Assembly (NCBI GenBank): GCA_903836465.1
Contig: CAILRB010000035.1
Location: 62,001-126,000, forward strand
Direction: 5' to 3'
DNA length: 64,000 bases
From: an uncultured Chlorobiaceae bacterium
GTDB lineage: Bacteria > Bacteroidota > Chlorobiia > Chlorobiales > Chlorobiaceae
Under the pieces are notes generated by a model, which was given only the letters and a program-made list of their open reading frames with translations, was not told the origin of the DNA and searched no databases. Every line of letters starts with the position of its first letter. The stretch's first letter is position 1. Below, one piece after another: positions 35,807-46,848 of the stretch. The translations under genes were made by a program, and so were the position numbers.

Positions 35807-36142
35807 GTGATATTTCCCTGTGAAAAAGCGGTGTGGTACTATCTTCCTCAAATCAGGGCGGATCTTGCTATAGAGCTTGTAAAAACCGGAATGACTCAGT
35901 CGCAGGCGGCAAAGAAACTTGGTGTTACCCCTGCCGCAATCTCTCAGTATATTCATAAAAAACGTGGTATGCAATCTCTGAAGAGCAGGAGCTATCGCAA
36001 GGAGATTGAGGCTGCGGTTAAAACAATTTGTGAAGAGGCGTCATCCGCCGACCTTCATCGTATTGTTTGTAACTGCTGTCACCTGTTGCAAAAGGAGAGT
36101 GACGAACAAAAGGATCTCTGTTTGTCTAAAGCTCCACAATGA
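35807..36142 (+). CDS. Small HTH (XRE-like) regulator with Cys-rich tail
   Basis: A 111-aa protein. Residues ~12-55 form a helix-turn-helix ([32 protein letters not shown]). The C-terminal half holds CxCC ([10 protein letters not shown]) plus two further cysteines, which could bind a metal or Fe-S cluster, a design seen in predicted archaeal and bacterial regulators. Translation appears to start at GTG 35807. The 3' end overlaps the convergent bshC gene by 17 bases. Its targets are unknown; the divergent haem-protein gene is one candidate. Confidence 0.75.
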   Translation: MIFPCEKAVWYYLPQIRADLAIELVKTGMTQSQAAKKLGVTPAAISQYIHKKRGMQSLKSRSYRKEIEAAVKTICEEASSADLHRIVCNCCHLLQKESDEQKDLCLSKAPQ

Positions 36143-37847
36143 TATGGGCTTCAGTTGAATGTCCGTTCAGCAAATTCTTCAGGGTGTCGATCAGTTCCAT
36201 CCCGTATTTGTTGAGATAATAAAAAATATTCACCAACCGTTCTTGAGGCATTCCTTCCGGAAAAAGTGCGGTTTCTGCTTTCAGAATCTGCTCAAGCAGC
36301 TCTTCGTGTTTGCGCCTGCTGGCCTTCCATGTTTTTTGTTCAAGAGTTTCGACAATTTTAGCCGACTGGACGGATGATGCGGCAAGAAGCGGCTCAAGGG
36401 TGGGGTCTATCTTGGCAAGCACTGGTCCGAGAGAGGCAAACGTCCGCTGAATTTCCTCCTTTGTTTTTTCGAACAGTGCGTCAAGCTGAGGGTTTTCAGC
36501 GATCCCAACAGCATTTTTTTTCAACTGTTGAAGGTCACCGAATACAGCAAGGTAAATCTGCTTCCGTGAAAATCCGGGTTTTCCGATGACATGGAGCAGT
36601 CGGTCCATGATCCGGCTTATTTTTGGTTCAACAAGGGTAAAGCTTCCCCTTGGGATAATAAACGGCATAGAGATTCCAAAGTGCTCGTAATTTTTACGGT
36701 ACTGAGCGAGGTAGCTTATTTCACCCGGGCCCGCTATGCAGGCAAACACAGGCAGGACGTAGTCCTGAACAATCGGTCGGAGCACAACATTGGGACTGAA
36801 CTGCTCCGGATGATCCTGGCACAGTTCGAGCATCTGGTGCTTTGAATAGTGCTGTTTGTCGGGTACAATTGAGAAAGAGTCTTCGGAAGCCTGCTCTATT
36901 TTTTGTCGTTGTCCATGATGGTTGATATAAAAAAGATTGACAGCTCTTGGTTTTGTCTGTGCAGTGTAGCCGAGATTTTCCAGATGGGTACTTTGCGAAA
37001 CGACATTATAGGATGATGCAGGCGAGGATGAGAGCTCTCGCATAAAGATGCTGGTCGAAAGTCTCTTGAACTCAGGATCCTGACTCGAAAGCAGGATCAG
37101 CGGTTGTTCTCTGAAGAGCCGCATCATGGTGTTTGCAAAGCTTATCTCAAAGGTGCTCCCCGGATAATAACACTCCGTGAGAATATCCGAAACACTCTGC
37201 TTGTGGGAGGAATCAGGCAAGAGCCGGAGAAACTCATCAACGGTCCTGCTGATCTCTTCACCGAAGCAGGTGTTGGCAACCATCTGTTCCAGCATACGCC
37301 TGTAGGGCTCCTGATTGAAGTGGACAACCTGATTTTCAGAAAAAATGGCAGTGTGGGCCGATTCCTCATAGTCGTGGTCTTCTCCTTCGAGCCAGAAGAT
37401 CGGGACAAAATCGTATTCGGGAAAGAGCGCTTTCTGGCGTTCGGCAAAAATAATGGCGCTGAGCGCTTTATAAATTGTATAGAGTGGGCCGGTAAACAAT
37501 CCGAGTTGCTGTCCGGTCACTATGACCATACATCGTGGTGAGCGGAGCTTTTCAATCTCCCTTAGCTGGCGTGCAGTGCCTCCCCAGCGGCTGTTTTGCC
37601 GCGAGAGAAGCCGAACAAGAGTTTCTCGATCAAACGTTCTCAAACCAAGCAATCCAAGTTGTCGGTAGTAATCTGCCTCTTTTTGGTCATCAAGGTGAAA
37701 ACATTCTGAAATCAGTTTGTCCCGTTCGGGGCCGTCTGATGTATAGTCACGGAAAAGCTTTGAGAATCCTTTTTTTGGCGTCAGAATATTTTTGTAGTCA
37801 AGGAGAAAGGTGTTCACGGTTTTATTTTTGCAGGTTCCATTGTTCAA
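36126..37847 (-). CDS. bshC: Bacillithiol biosynthesis cysteine-adding enzyme BshC
   Basis: A 573-aa protein with BshC hallmarks: [67 protein letters not shown] and [13 protein letters not shown], followed by a coiled-coil dimerisation region. BshC joins cysteine to glucosaminyl-malate to form bacillithiol. Green sulfur bacteria are reported to make N-methyl-bacillithiol, so the gene fits. The 5' end overlaps surE by 26 bases, so the two are likely co-transcribed. Confidence 0.92.
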   Translation of the reverse strand: MNNGTCKNKTVNTFLLDYKNILTPKKGFSKLFRDYTSDGPERDKLISECFHLDDQKEADYYRQLGLLGLRTFDRETLVRLLSRQNSRWGGTARQLREIEKLRSPRCMVIVTGQQLGLFTGPLYTIYKALSAIIFAERQKALFPEYDFVPIFWLEGEDHDYEESAHTAIFSENQVVHFNQEPYRRMLEQMVANTCFGEEISRTVDEFLRLLPDSSHKQSVSDILTECYYPGSTFEISFANTMMRLFREQPLILLSSQDPEFKRLSTSIFMRELSSSPASSYNVVSQSTHLENLGYTAQTKPRAVNLFYINHHGQRQKIEQASEDSFSIVPDKQHYSKHQMLELCQDHPEQFSPNVVLRPIVQDYVLPVFACIAGPGEISYLAQYRKNYEHFGISMPFIIPRGSFTLVEPKISRIMDRLLHVIGKPGFSRKQIYLAVFGDLQQLKKNAVGIAENPQLDALFEKTKEEIQRTFASLGPVLAKIDPTLEPLLAASSVQSAKIVETLEQKTWKASRRKHEELLEQILKAETALFPEGMPQERLVNIFYYLNKYGMELIDTLKNLLNGHSTEAHIIVEL

Positions 37848-38598
37848 GAGTACTGATAGTGCTGTTATTGGTCAGATCGCAAGAAAGCGGGGTAACAGCA
37901 ACATAATTGTGCCGAACAGCGAATTCATCTTTGTGCAGGGTATCATCAAGCAGACGCAGGGTGCCATTCAGCCAGTAGTAGGGGTTGCCGAACATATCGT
38001 TTCGTTCAATGGCATCTTCTTCCCAACGCGAACGCCCCTGTTCAGTGATCATGATTCCGGCAATCAGAGATTCTGCTACATTCGGAATATTGACGGAAAG
38101 AATGGTATCGGGAGGCAGTCCTTCCAGAAGCACTTTTTTTGCCAGTTTACGGGCAAATTTGCCTGCGTAGGTAAAATCAGCATTTTCATAAGTTGTCAGC
38201 GAAAATGCCAGAGAGGTTATTCCCTGGATAGCTCCCTCAAGTGCGGCCGCTACTGTTCCCGAATATAAAGTGTTTGTTGCGGTATTGCTTCCGTAATTAA
38301 TGCCTGAGACAATAAGATCAGGCTTTGACTGTAGGATATGGCTTAAAGCAACCTTGATGCAGTCGACCGGTGTTCCTGAAACGGTGTATCCAAAAAACCG
38401 GCCATTTTTCAAAAACTTTTTGATTCTTAAGGGAGTCCCCAGGGTCATGGCATGGCTCATGCCACTGTGAGGTTCAGCAGGCGCAACGACGGTAACCCTG
38501 CCGATTTTTTTCATCGCAGCCGCAAGCGCATGGATTCCCTCCCCTTCAATGCCGTCATCATTGCAGACAAGTATATGAGGTTTTTGCAGTGTGTCCAT
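37822..38598 (-). CDS. surE: 5'/3'-nucleotidase SurE
   Basis: A 258-aa metal-dependent nucleotidase. The N-terminal [16 protein letters not shown] carries the two adjacent metal-binding Asp residues; [17 protein letters not shown] and [27 protein letters not shown] are the other conserved blocks. Length is normal. It precedes bshC on the minus strand with overlapping ends. Confidence 0.96.
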   Translation of the reverse strand: MDTLQKPHILVCNDDGIEGEGIHALAAAMKKIGRVTVVAPAEPHSGMSHAMTLGTPLRIKKFLKNGRFFGYTVSGTPVDCIKVALSHILQSKPDLIVSGINYGSNTATNTLYSGTVAAALEGAIQGITSLAFSLTTYENADFTYAGKFARKLAKKVLLEGLPPDTILSVNIPNVAESLIAGIMITEQGRSRWEEDAIERNDMFGNPYYWLNGTLRLLDDTLHKDEFAVRHNYVAVTPLSCDLTNNSTISTLEQWNLQK

Positions 38599-38694
38599 GC
38601 TTTGTTGTGTTCGTGTATTATAGGAATGTGCCGTGTCTGATGTCTCGCGGTGTTTTGGATTTGACTCGTGCGTAAAAGTACAAAAAAGTTCTGC

Positions 38695-41430
38695 TCAAAA
38701 GTTATGACCAATACTGAAATAATAAATGGTCTCTGAAAATTTCAGGGAGGTGGAAGCTGTATTACTTGCTTCTGCAAGAAAAGGGAACGCTTTTGAAACG
38801 GTAAACATTGCCGGCCCAAGAGGAGTTTCCCATATCAGGCTTGTTCCGATACCGTGAATAAGGTGAGCAGAGGAGATGTCGTCCAGATTTTCCCAGACAT
38901 TGCCGACATTGTAATGCAGGAGCAGCGATGTAGGAAAGAGAATGGCGACTGATGGCTTGTAGCCAAGATGTATTCCTGCAGCCGCCATATTATTGCAGGG
39001 AAGATCGTTTTCTTTCAACCCTATAAAACGCTGGCTGTAGGGTGTTCCAGGGCCCCCAAGGAAAAATTTCTCTGATAACGGCATCTTGCTGCTGCTCAGG
39101 CCGAAAAGCCCCGAAAGCTGCAGGGTTGTTTTGCCTGTGAGCGGGATATTTTCTTCGTGATTACCTGATACCTGCCAGAAAATATTATGATTGTCAAAGA
39201 GTGCCGGAGTCACTGAATACTTGATGTTTGTATACGTTCCCGAAGTTGGGGTCAATGAGTTGTTTCTCGAATCAAGGGTAAATTGTGTGCCGACGGAGAG
39301 CATCGTGTTATTTGCGGTGCTCAGCGCTGCAAGGTTATCCTTTTCAGCCCAGGATTGGGCGTTTTGCAGGGTGATTTCGGCAATCAACTGACCGTTTTTT
39401 CTGATTCTTGTGCCGAAAGCGTTGCCGATACCGTACTTCTGGATTCCGTAATTATTCAGAGTCCCTGAAACATCGCGATGTTCAAAAACATGCTCGTCAT
39501 AAAAAAGACGTGAAGCCATCGTGAAGTGGGACTCACCTATCCTTGGCATATTAAGTTCAAGATTAACTACGGAACCTTTTCTTCCTGCTTTCAGCCAGCC
39601 CCCGACTGAGTTGGTTGTTCCACCGAGATTTTCGTTTCTCACATCGACGAGGAACTGGGCGTTGCTTGTTTCATCATAGCGCAATCCGAGCCGGAGCACT
39701 GAAGGGGGTTTTTCTTCAAGAGATAAGTTGATCAGGGGATTGCTGTCAGGTACAGAGGCTGCAGGTGGTTTTGCGAAAATGGAGACACGTTTGAAGCTCC
39801 CCGTTTCGTAAAGATTATTGACAGACTCTTCAGCCTTCTGTATGCGGAGAGCCTGAGTGGTATCAATTTTAATTTCCCTCATTACAGGAGTAAGGCCGGT
39901 GATATTTTTGTCTCTGCGGATCTCGATACCGGCCGGTTTTCCAGAAGAAACGTTGACGTGCAGGGTGCCGTCGTTCAGGGAGCAGCTTTGGACAGTGACA
40001 AGGCAGTATCCATGTCTGCGATATTCTTTTATCAGTGCTTCAAGGGCTTTTGTTCCTGAAGTATTCGTATAAAACGTTTTCGTTACGGGGCTGAAACAGT
40101 GTTCAATCTCTTCAGGTGATAGTGCTGCGGGAGGCCCTCCTGTCACGGTTACTTTTTTTATGCAGGGAAGTGGGTCAAGGTGAAAAATTATTTTTTTATG
40201 GAGATGATCAAGTTCGGCAGAGACTCTGGTAAAGAGATCTGTGGCCAGCAACTTTTGGAAGGTTTTGTCAAGGTTTGTTGCATTGTGGATAATGGTCGAG
40301 GCAACAAGGTTATACTCCGGATTTTCTTGTGGAAACAGGAACGTTTTGGTATAAGTTCCGATAGCAATATTTCGTGAACTCTTTTTTTCTATACTGAGCT
40401 TTATCGTTTCTGCAATACCTTTTCCTTTGGCATATCCAGCGTCAACAAGAGCCTTGATATCTGAAAAATCGGTAGCTTTATGGTTGCGGAGTTCAGGAGT
40501 TATCACAAGATCAGCTTTTGCAAGCTGTGCAGGATACTGCAATTTTGTGAGGATGGTCATCGCCTGATCGGCGGATTTCCAGGGGAGATCAAGTTCGTCG
40601 CCCGTTGTATACATGCTGCCGTGCGTATCGACAGCAATTTTATAGTCAGTATTGAATGCTTCGAGTTCATCGACAGGAAGATTTGCGACGAGCCCGCCAT
40701 CAACCAACTGGTAACCGTCACGGATGATCGGTTCATAAAGAATCGGAATAGTACTACTGGCCCGGATTGCTTCTGACAGTGAGCCGCTCGTAAGTGCTAT
40801 ACGCTTTCCTGAAACAAGATCGGTCGAAATTGCCCTGAAATTGATCGGAAAAGCAGAGAAATTGCCGGAAGCATTATAGAGAGCGTTCAATGCCAAAAGG
40901 TCGAGAGTTCCGGTCATCTCCTGAGCGGAGTTAAGCGATTTAGGGAGAAGAAGTTTCAGCTTCTCAATACGGATGGCCAGTGATGCCCGGTCGCGGATTC
41001 GTTGCTGTTCAAGAAAAATGTTTGAACGGGTATAATTATCATGGAGTGAAAGAATTGATTGCCAGGGAAGAGTATGGGCGATCTCTTCAAGTTCCTTTGG
41101 ACTGTATCCGCAAGAGTAGAGCCCTCCAATAACGGCGCCCATGCTTGTACCGGCAATATAATCGACGGGGACTCCCTCTTCATCAAGAGCCTTGAGGATG
41201 CCAATTTGTGAAAGACCGTTAGCCCCCCCTCCTGAAAGTGCAAGACCGACGGTTTTTCTGGCAGGCCTCATGAAGTGGAACAGAGTATAGCGCCGCAGGG
41301 GAAGTTTAAGGGTGTCGGGATAGACCAGTGCAGTCGGTGAGGCCACAGCTTCAAGTCGTGTCGTCATTTCCGTGAGGAGAGTGGCGATGAGTAGTGCGGC
41401 TATGCAGAAAATTGTTCTGACGTTCAACAA
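38695..41430 (-). CDS. Patatin-like phospholipase with POTRA and BamA-type barrel (type Vd secretion)
   Basis: A 911-aa outer membrane protein. After an N-terminal signal peptide comes a patatin lipase domain (residues ~60-350): GLALSGGGANGLSQIGIL (oxyanion loop), GTSMG (nucleophile Ser) and VDGGLVANLPV (catalytic Asp). POTRA-like segments (~420-580) and a C-terminal 16-strand-type BamA/Omp85 barrel ending in Phe (IGHNF) follow. The layout matches PlpD-type patatin autotransporters. Expected activity is lipid acyl hydrolysis at or outside the outer membrane. It is transcribed away from accD; 97 bases separate it from surE. Confidence 0.88.
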   Translation of the reverse strand: MLNVRTIFCIAALLIATLLTEMTTRLEAVASPTALVYPDTLKLPLRRYTLFHFMRPARKTVGLALSGGGANGLSQIGILKALDEEGVPVDYIAGTSMGAVIGGLYSCGYSPKELEEIAHTLPWQSILSLHDNYTRSNIFLEQQRIRDRASLAIRIEKLKLLLPKSLNSAQEMTGTLDLLALNALYNASGNFSAFPINFRAISTDLVSGKRIALTSGSLSEAIRASSTIPILYEPIIRDGYQLVDGGLVANLPVDELEAFNTDYKIAVDTHGSMYTTGDELDLPWKSADQAMTILTKLQYPAQLAKADLVITPELRNHKATDFSDIKALVDAGYAKGKGIAETIKLSIEKKSSRNIAIGTYTKTFLFPQENPEYNLVASTIIHNATNLDKTFQKLLATDLFTRVSAELDHLHKKIIFHLDPLPCIKKVTVTGGPPAALSPEEIEHCFSPVTKTFYTNTSGTKALEALIKEYRRHGYCLVTVQSCSLNDGTLHVNVSSGKPAGIEIRRDKNITGLTPVMREIKIDTTQALRIQKAEESVNNLYETGSFKRVSIFAKPPAASVPDSNPLINLSLEEKPPSVLRLGLRYDETSNAQFLVDVRNENLGGTTNSVGGWLKAGRKGSVVNLELNMPRIGESHFTMASRLFYDEHVFEHRDVSGTLNNYGIQKYGIGNAFGTRIRKNGQLIAEITLQNAQSWAEKDNLAALSTANNTMLSVGTQFTLDSRNNSLTPTSGTYTNIKYSVTPALFDNHNIFWQVSGNHEENIPLTGKTTLQLSGLFGLSSSKMPLSEKFFLGGPGTPYSQRFIGLKENDLPCNNMAAAGIHLGYKPSVAILFPTSLLLHYNVGNVWENLDDISSAHLIHGIGTSLIWETPLGPAMFTVSKAFPFLAEASNTASTSLKFSETIYYFSIGHNF

Positions 41431-41549
41431 AGGTGGTGCTCCTCGTTTATAAAGTCGTTATAAAAGGTTTTATACAGACCGTTTTTGAGATCTCCTGTGG
41501 ACTTCATATCTTGAGGTTTAATGTATAACCTTTACTCTTCATTGTAAAC

Positions 41550-42389
41550 ATGGCATGGTTTAATCGGGTAAAACCCTCAATACGTCCAACCGACAAGCGG
41601 GATATGCCGGAAGGATTGTGGTGGAAATGTGAAGAGTGCGGAGCGATGCTTCACAAAAAGCAGCTTGAAGATTACTTTTACACCTGTTCGGAATGCAGTC
41701 ACCATTTCCGGATATCTCCCTATAAATATTTTTCGATTCTTTTCGACGGCGACAAGTACATCGAGTTTGACGATAACCTCCGTTCTGCTGATCCTCTCAG
41801 CTTTACCGATACTAAGAAATATCCCGACAGGGTTCATGATACTATTGAAAAGAATGGAAAAACCGAGGCATGTCGAAATGCTTATGGAGAGTGCGGCAGT
41901 ACTCCCCTGGTTGTTTCAGCCATGGATTTTGGATTTATCGGAGGATCAATGGGTTCTGTTGTTGGTGAAAAAATTGCGCGTGCTGTTGATAAATCGCTTG
42001 AGCTGAATGCTCCTCTTCTTGTTATTTCCCAGTCAGGTGGAGCCCGGATGATGGAAGGCGCCTTCAGTCTGATGCAGATGGCTAAAACCGCAGCCCGGCT
42101 TACCCGTCTCAGTGAGAGGAAACTGCCCTATATCTCTCTGCTTACCGATCCGACAATGGGAGGTATCACCGCCTCTTTTGCCATGCTTGGCGATATCAAT
42201 ATCAGTGAGCCGAAAGCCCTGATAGGTTTTGCCGGTCCCAGAGTGATCAGGGATACCATCAAAAGAGATTTGCCCGAAGGGTTTCAGCGAGCTGAGTTTC
42301 TGCTTGAACATGGCTTTCTTGATCGCATTATCTCCCGAAGGGATCTGAAAAACGAGCTGGTTACTCTGCTCGGTATGCTCAAGGTCTAA
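41550..42389 (+). CDS. accD: Acetyl-CoA carboxylase carboxyltransferase subunit beta
   Basis: A 279-aa AccD. The N-terminal zinc ribbon uses [13 protein letters not shown] and [10 protein letters not shown]; the crotonase-like core has [21 protein letters not shown] and [16 protein letters not shown], where the acyl-CoA site lies, and a GFAGPRVI segment. With AccA it transfers carboxyl from carboxybiotin to acetyl-CoA for fatty acid synthesis. It starts from the divergent region shared with the patatin gene and ends overlapping thyX by four bases, convergently. Confidence 0.96.
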   Translation: MAWFNRVKPSIRPTDKRDMPEGLWWKCEECGAMLHKKQLEDYFYTCSECSHHFRISPYKYFSILFDGDKYIEFDDNLRSADPLSFTDTKKYPDRVHDTIEKNGKTEACRNAYGECGSTPLVVSAMDFGFIGGSMGSVVGEKIARAVDKSLELNAPLLVISQSGGARMMEGAFSLMQMAKTAARLTRLSERKLPYISLLTDPTMGGITASFAMLGDINISEPKALIGFAGPRVIRDTIKRDLPEGFQRAEFLLEHGFLDRIISRRDLKNELVTLLGMLKV

Positions 42390-43036
42390 CTCCAGTGAAG
42401 CGCTGCAGCCGTAACCGGGAATTGTGCCATGAAAATCTTTTTTATCTCAATGGCAATTTCCCGGTGTTCCTGTTGTGTGCTTTTATCGGTTCGTACCTCC
42501 AGGTAGTGGATCCAGCTTCTTATTGAGCCTTTCATATAAAGTTTTGTTTGAGTGCCCAGTGGCAGGAGCACTCTTGCGCACTCCTTCGCAATACCTTTTT
42601 CAAGCGCCAGGTTGTATTCCTCAAGCGCTATTCGGGCAATACGGTCCTGCACCTCATCAAACCACTGTATGGTTGTTTCATCAAGATCATCAAGGGAATT
42701 CTGCCGGTTTTTGCTGTCCTGGCGCCTTGGCTGGTATCGCTCAATCTCCTGAGCTTTGGCATACCGTTGAGAAAATTCCTGGAACTGAAAACTTTTATGA
42801 CGGAGAATCTGTGGTGAAATGGCTCTTGACGTCACAATTTCCACCGTCATATCAACCATTTCAAAGACGCTCCAATGCTTGTGTGCAATACAGTAGGCAA
42901 GCAGCTTTTCATAATCCAGCGTCTCCTGATGGGGACTCGAAACACGTGCACAGTAGGCAATCAGCCCTTCTGGGGAGAGTGTCTGGTTCTCTACCTGAAT
43001 GAGCGGAGAGGTGACTGAAATAAGGCGTACTTGCAT
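42386..43036 (-). CDS. thyX: FAD-dependent thymidylate synthase
   Basis: A ~216-aa Thy[40 protein letters not shown] is the typical N-terminal region, and the active-site region is [14 protein letters not shown], followed by the C-terminal [25 protein letters not shown]. It converts dUMP to dTMP with methylene-THF and FAD. The canonical ThyX motif is RHR-x7-S; here the third position is Lys rather than Arg. The start at 43036 is chosen because GAGG lies just upstream; an in-frame TTG lies nine bases further out. Absence of ThyA in the window is consistent. Confidence 0.93.
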   Translation of the reverse strand: MQVRLISVTSPLIQVENQTLSPEGLIAYCARVSSPHQETLDYEKLLAYCIAHKHWSVFEMVDMTVEIVTSRAISPQILRHKSFQFQEFSQRYAKAQEIERYQPRRQDSKNRQNSLDDLDETTIQWFDEVQDRIARIALEEYNLALEKGIAKECARVLLPLGTQTKLYMKGSIRSWIHYLEVRTDKSTQQEHREIAIEIKKIFMAQFPVTAAALHWS

Positions 43037-43281
43037 ATTCCTCAACGATTTGATGTTTGTTCAGGCTGAAATATAGCGGAAATGACTCCATTTTCCTTCG
43101 TCTCACTCAAGATTGGATAACTCTCTTTTTTTGCTATTTGAAACGGGAAGTCTTGATTTATTGTTGTCACTGCGTATTTTGACAATCAGTATCAGAAGTT
43201 CCAGTTGAGCTTCCCGGGCAGGGCATATTTTGTGCCGATCTGGTTTTAACGACTTTCCAATATTCAAACAACAGGATAGTT

Positions 43282-43959
43282 ATGGCAAATATTAATTTTG
43301 GTTTTGAGCACCATGCCAGAAAAATGTACTCAGGCGCTATAGAGCAGGGGATTACCAACTCTCTTGTCCCTATGGTTATAGAAACTTCAGGACGCGGCGA
43401 GCGTGCTTTTGATATTTTTTCAAGGCTTTTGCGTGAACGCATTATCTTTCTCGGAAGCGGTATTGACGAGCATGTGGCTGGACTGATTATGGCCCAGCTT
43501 ATTTTTCTCGAATCTGAAGATCCGGAACGGGATATTTATATCTATGTCAACTCTCCTGGTGGCAGTGTTTCAGCCGGTCTCGGCATATATGACACCATGC
43601 AGTATATCCGTCCGGAAGTATCAACAGTGTGTGTGGGTATGGCAGCAAGCATGGGTGCATTTCTTCTTGCCAGCGGAGCAAAAGGAAAAAGAGCGTCACT
43701 TCCCCATTCAAGGATTATGATTCATCAGCCCTCCGGTGGTGCGCATGGACAGGAGACTGATATCGTTATTCAGGCTCGGGAAATAGAGAAGATTCGCACG
43801 TTGCTTGACGAACTGCTTTCCAAACATACTGGCAAGGATGTGTCGCAGGTACGGGAGGATTCGGAAAGGGATCGCTGGATGAACGCACAGGAGGCGCTTG
43901 ATTATGGTATTATCGATGCCATTTTCGAAAAACGTCCAATACCTGAAAAGAAGGACTAA
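43282..43959 (+). CDS. clpP: ATP-dependent Clp protease proteolytic subunit
   Basis: A 225-aa ClpP. Catalytic Ser is in [14 protein letters not shown], catalytic His in [14 protein letters not shown], and the catalytic Asp follows in the SERDRWMN block. The N-terminal [25 protein letters not shown] and [19 protein letters not shown] segments are typical. With ClpX it degrades unfolded or tagged proteins. It starts ~245 bases after the divergent thyX start and ends 16 bases before valS. Confidence 0.96.
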   Translation: MANINFGFEHHARKMYSGAIEQGITNSLVPMVIETSGRGERAFDIFSRLLRERIIFLGSGIDEHVAGLIMAQLIFLESEDPERDIYIYVNSPGGSVSAGLGIYDTMQYIRPEVSTVCVGMAASMGAFLLASGAKGKRASLPHSRIMIHQPSGGAHGQETDIVIQAREIEKIRTLLDELLSKHTGKDVSQVREDSERDRWMNAQEALDYGIIDAIFEKRPIPEKKD

Positions 43960-43975
43960 CCTGAACGATGTTATC

Positions 43976-46687
43976 ATGAGCGATCAGACCGAGCAGTTCA
44001 ATCTGGACAAAAGCTATAACCATCACGACGTTGAAGAACGGTGGAGAAGTGCGCACTGGGAAGCGATCGGGAGTTTTCATGCCGAAAGCTCCCGTGTGCT
44101 CGAAGAGGGAAAAGAGCCTTATACGGTGCTTATGCCTCCGCCCAATGTTACTGGCAGTCTTACGCTGGGCCATGTACTGAACCATACACTGCAGGATATT
44201 TTTATCCGCTACAGCCGTATGACAGGCAAAGAGGCGTTGTGGCTTCCAGGAACCGACCATGCTGGTATTGCGACACAGACGGTAGTGGAGCGAAAACTGA
44301 AAAAAGAGGGAATAACCCGGCACGATCTCGGGCGAAAGGAGTTTCTTGATCACGTCTGGCAGTGGAGGGACGAGTATGGTGGTCTTATTCTCAGACAGCT
44401 TCGCCGGCTCGGCATCTCCTGTGACTGGCGTCGTAACCTCTTTACCATGGATGAAACTGCCTCCAAAGCAGTTATCAATGCCTTTATTACGCTTTATCGT
44501 GACGGCTTGATCTATCGGGGTACTCGCATTATCAACTGGTGCCCGGTATCGCAGACAGCTCTCTCCGATGAGGAGGTGATTATGAAGCCACGCAAGGACA
44601 AGCTTGTTTACCTGCGGTATGCTCTTGTCAGCCATCCCGGAGAATATATCACCATTGCAACAGTCAGACCTGAAACCATTCTGGCCGATGTTGCCATTGC
44701 CGTTAACCCTGAGGATTCCCGTTACCGTAACCTCATTGGGGAGCTTGCCATTGTGCCGGTTGCAGGAAGGCATATTCCCATTATTGCTGATGACTATGTT
44801 GATATTGAGTTTGGTACCGGTGCACTGAAAATCACGCCAGCACATGATGCCAACGACTATGCCGTTGCCCAACGTCATAATCTTCCGATTCTTTCTGTGG
44901 TCGGTAAAGATGGCAGAATGACCGATGAGTTTGGTTATGGCGGCATGGACCGTTTTGATGCCCGTGAAAAAATCCTCAGGGATCTCGACGAACTTGGCAA
45001 TCTGGTCAGTGTTGAAGAGTACGAGCACAATGTTGGCTATTCCGAGCGAGCTGATGTGGTTGTAGAGCCCTATCTTTCTGAACAGTGGTTTGTCAGGATG
45101 AAGCCTCTTGCGGAGCAGGCGCTACAGGTTGTCAATGACGGTGAAATCCGCTTTCATCCGCAGCACTGGATTAATACCTACCGCCACTGGATGGAGAACA
45201 TCCAGGACTGGTGTATCTCACGCCAGCTTTGGTGGGGACATCGTATTCCGGCATGGTATGACACTGAAGGCAGGGTTTGGGTGGCTGCTTCTTATCAGGA
45301 GGCCTGTCATCTTGCCGGTACCGACAAGCTTGTGCAGGATGACGATGTGCTTGATACCTGGTTTTCTTCGTGGCTCTGGCCGCTGACAACGCTTGGCTGG
45401 ATGGACAAACAGAGTGATAATGACAATCTTAAATCCTTTTATCCGACCAATACCCTCGTAACCGGACCGGACATCATTTTTTTCTGGGTAGCCAGAATGA
45501 TTATGGCAGGGCTCTATTTCAAGGGAGAGGTACCCTTTCGTGATGTCTATTTTACCAGCATTATTCGTGACATGAAGGGGCGCAAGCTTTCAAAGTCCCT
45601 CGGTAATTCCCCTGATCCGATCAAGGTGATGGATACTTATGGTACCGATGCCTTGCGCTTTACCATCATCTATATTGCTCCTCTCGGCCAGGATGTTCTG
45701 TTCGGGGAGGAGAAGTGTGAGCTGGGCCGGAATTTTGCGACGAAAATATGGAATGCGTCACGCCTTGTTTTTATGCAGCGCGAGAAGTATTTCAGTGATC
45801 AGGATGACTTTGCCGCTGTTTATCGTGACTTTAATCCTCGTTCCGGAAGTTTTACTCTTGCCGAGCAGTGGCTTCTTGCCGGGTTTAATGGTATGCTTGA
45901 GCGTTATCATAACGCCTTCAGCCTGTTCAGGGTGAATGATATTGTCAGGCTGCTCCATGACTTTTTCTGGCGAGATTACTGCGACTGGTATCTGGAAGCG
46001 CTGAAGGTGAAGCTTGCCGGATCGCTAACAAGAGAAGAGGCACGGGAGGCGGTCTGTCTGGCCGTTTATGTGCTTGAGGGTACCCTGAAAGCGTTGCATC
46101 CGGTGATGCCCTTCATTACTGATGAGATATGGCATCATGTTTTGCCGCGTTCATCGGATGAGAGTATTGCCCTGTCGCCGATGCCCCTTGCCGATGCCGA
46201 ACTTTCGGGTATGGAGGTGCGCAGTTTTTCTTTGATACAGAAACTGATCACTGAGGTCAGAAGTCTGCGCTCCTTGTTTGGTGTTCCTCACAGCAGTCAG
46301 GCAGAGATTCTTCTCAGACCAGCCAATGATGGTGATCGTCTGGTGTTTGAGGCGAATCTTCCGCTGGTGGCAGCGCTCGGACAATGTCTTCCGAAACTTA
46401 TGGCAGACAGAGAGCGTCCCCTTCATGCGGCAGGGTCGGTGGTCGAGGGAAATGAACTATTTGTACTGCTTGAGGGGTTGATATCATTTGAAAAGGAGCG
46501 TTCGCGTCTGCAGAAAGAGATAGACAATGTTTCTTCCTATGTTGCATCAGTTCGAAGAAAGCTTTCAAATCATAATTTTGTCGATAATGCACCACGCGAT
46601 GTTGTTGCAAAAGAGAGTGAAAAGCTCAGGGAAGCTGAGGATAATCTCGAAAAACTCAGGGGCAATCTTGCTGTTCTGAGCGATTGA
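43976..46687 (+). CDS. valS: Valine-tRNA ligase
   Basis: A 903-aa class Ia synthetase. The HIGH-type motif is [21 protein letters not shown], the editing domain follows ([16 protein letters not shown]), and the KMSKS-type motif is [15 protein letters not shown]. The anticodon-binding domain and a C-terminal coiled coil (ending [15 protein letters not shown]) complete it. It starts 16 bases after clpP and may be co-transcribed. A 372-residue open frame on the opposite strand inside it (43910-45028) is a shadow. Confidence 0.96.
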   Translation: MSDQTEQFNLDKSYNHHDVEERWRSAHWEAIGSFHAESSRVLEEGKEPYTVLMPPPNVTGSLTLGHVLNHTLQDIFIRYSRMTGKEALWLPGTDHAGIATQTVVERKLKKEGITRHDLGRKEFLDHVWQWRDEYGGLILRQLRRLGISCDWRRNLFTMDETASKAVINAFITLYRDGLIYRGTRIINWCPVSQTALSDEEVIMKPRKDKLVYLRYALVSHPGEYITIATVRPETILADVAIAVNPEDSRYRNLIGELAIVPVAGRHIPIIADDYVDIEFGTGALKITPAHDANDYAVAQRHNLPILSVVGKDGRMTDEFGYGGMDRFDAREKILRDLDELGNLVSVEEYEHNVGYSERADVVVEPYLSEQWFVRMKPLAEQALQVVNDGEIRFHPQHWINTYRHWMENIQDWCISRQLWWGHRIPAWYDTEGRVWVAASYQEACHLAGTDKLVQDDDVLDTWFSSWLWPLTTLGWMDKQSDNDNLKSFYPTNTLVTGPDIIFFWVARMIMAGLYFKGEVPFRDVYFTSIIRDMKGRKLSKSLGNSPDPIKVMDTYGTDALRFTIIYIAPLGQDVLFGEEKCELGRNFATKIWNASRLVFMQREKYFSDQDDFAAVYRDFNPRSGSFTLAEQWLLAGFNGMLERYHNAFSLFRVNDIVRLLHDFFWRDYCDWYLEALKVKLAGSLTREEAREAVCLAVYVLEGTLKALHPVMPFITDEIWHHVLPRSSDESIALSPMPLADAELSGMEVRSFSLIQKLITEVRSLRSLFGVPHSSQAEILLRPANDGDRLVFEANLPLVAALGQCLPKLMADRERPLHAAGSVVEGNELFVLLEGLISFEKERSRLQKEIDNVSSYVASVRRKLSNHNFVDNAPRDVVAKESEKLREAEDNLEKLRGNLAVLSD

Positions 46688-46848
46688 CGGTGCCCCGAAT
46701 TTCGGTTTGCATTTGCTGTTGTGGAAGAGAACAAAATCTTTTTTTTAGGTTTAATGCGCAAAAAGCGGTATTTACCGACTTTTCTGGTTTATCAAGACAA
46801 ATCGGTAAGGGTAGTTTAACCTGCTGAAGTTCTCAAGGAGAGTTCTAT

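Noticed and set aside
43910-45028. A 372-residue open frame on the minus strand
   Set aside because: It lies entirely opposite valS and the clpP tail, whose motifs are intact; it has no recognisable domain and is a codon-bias shadow.
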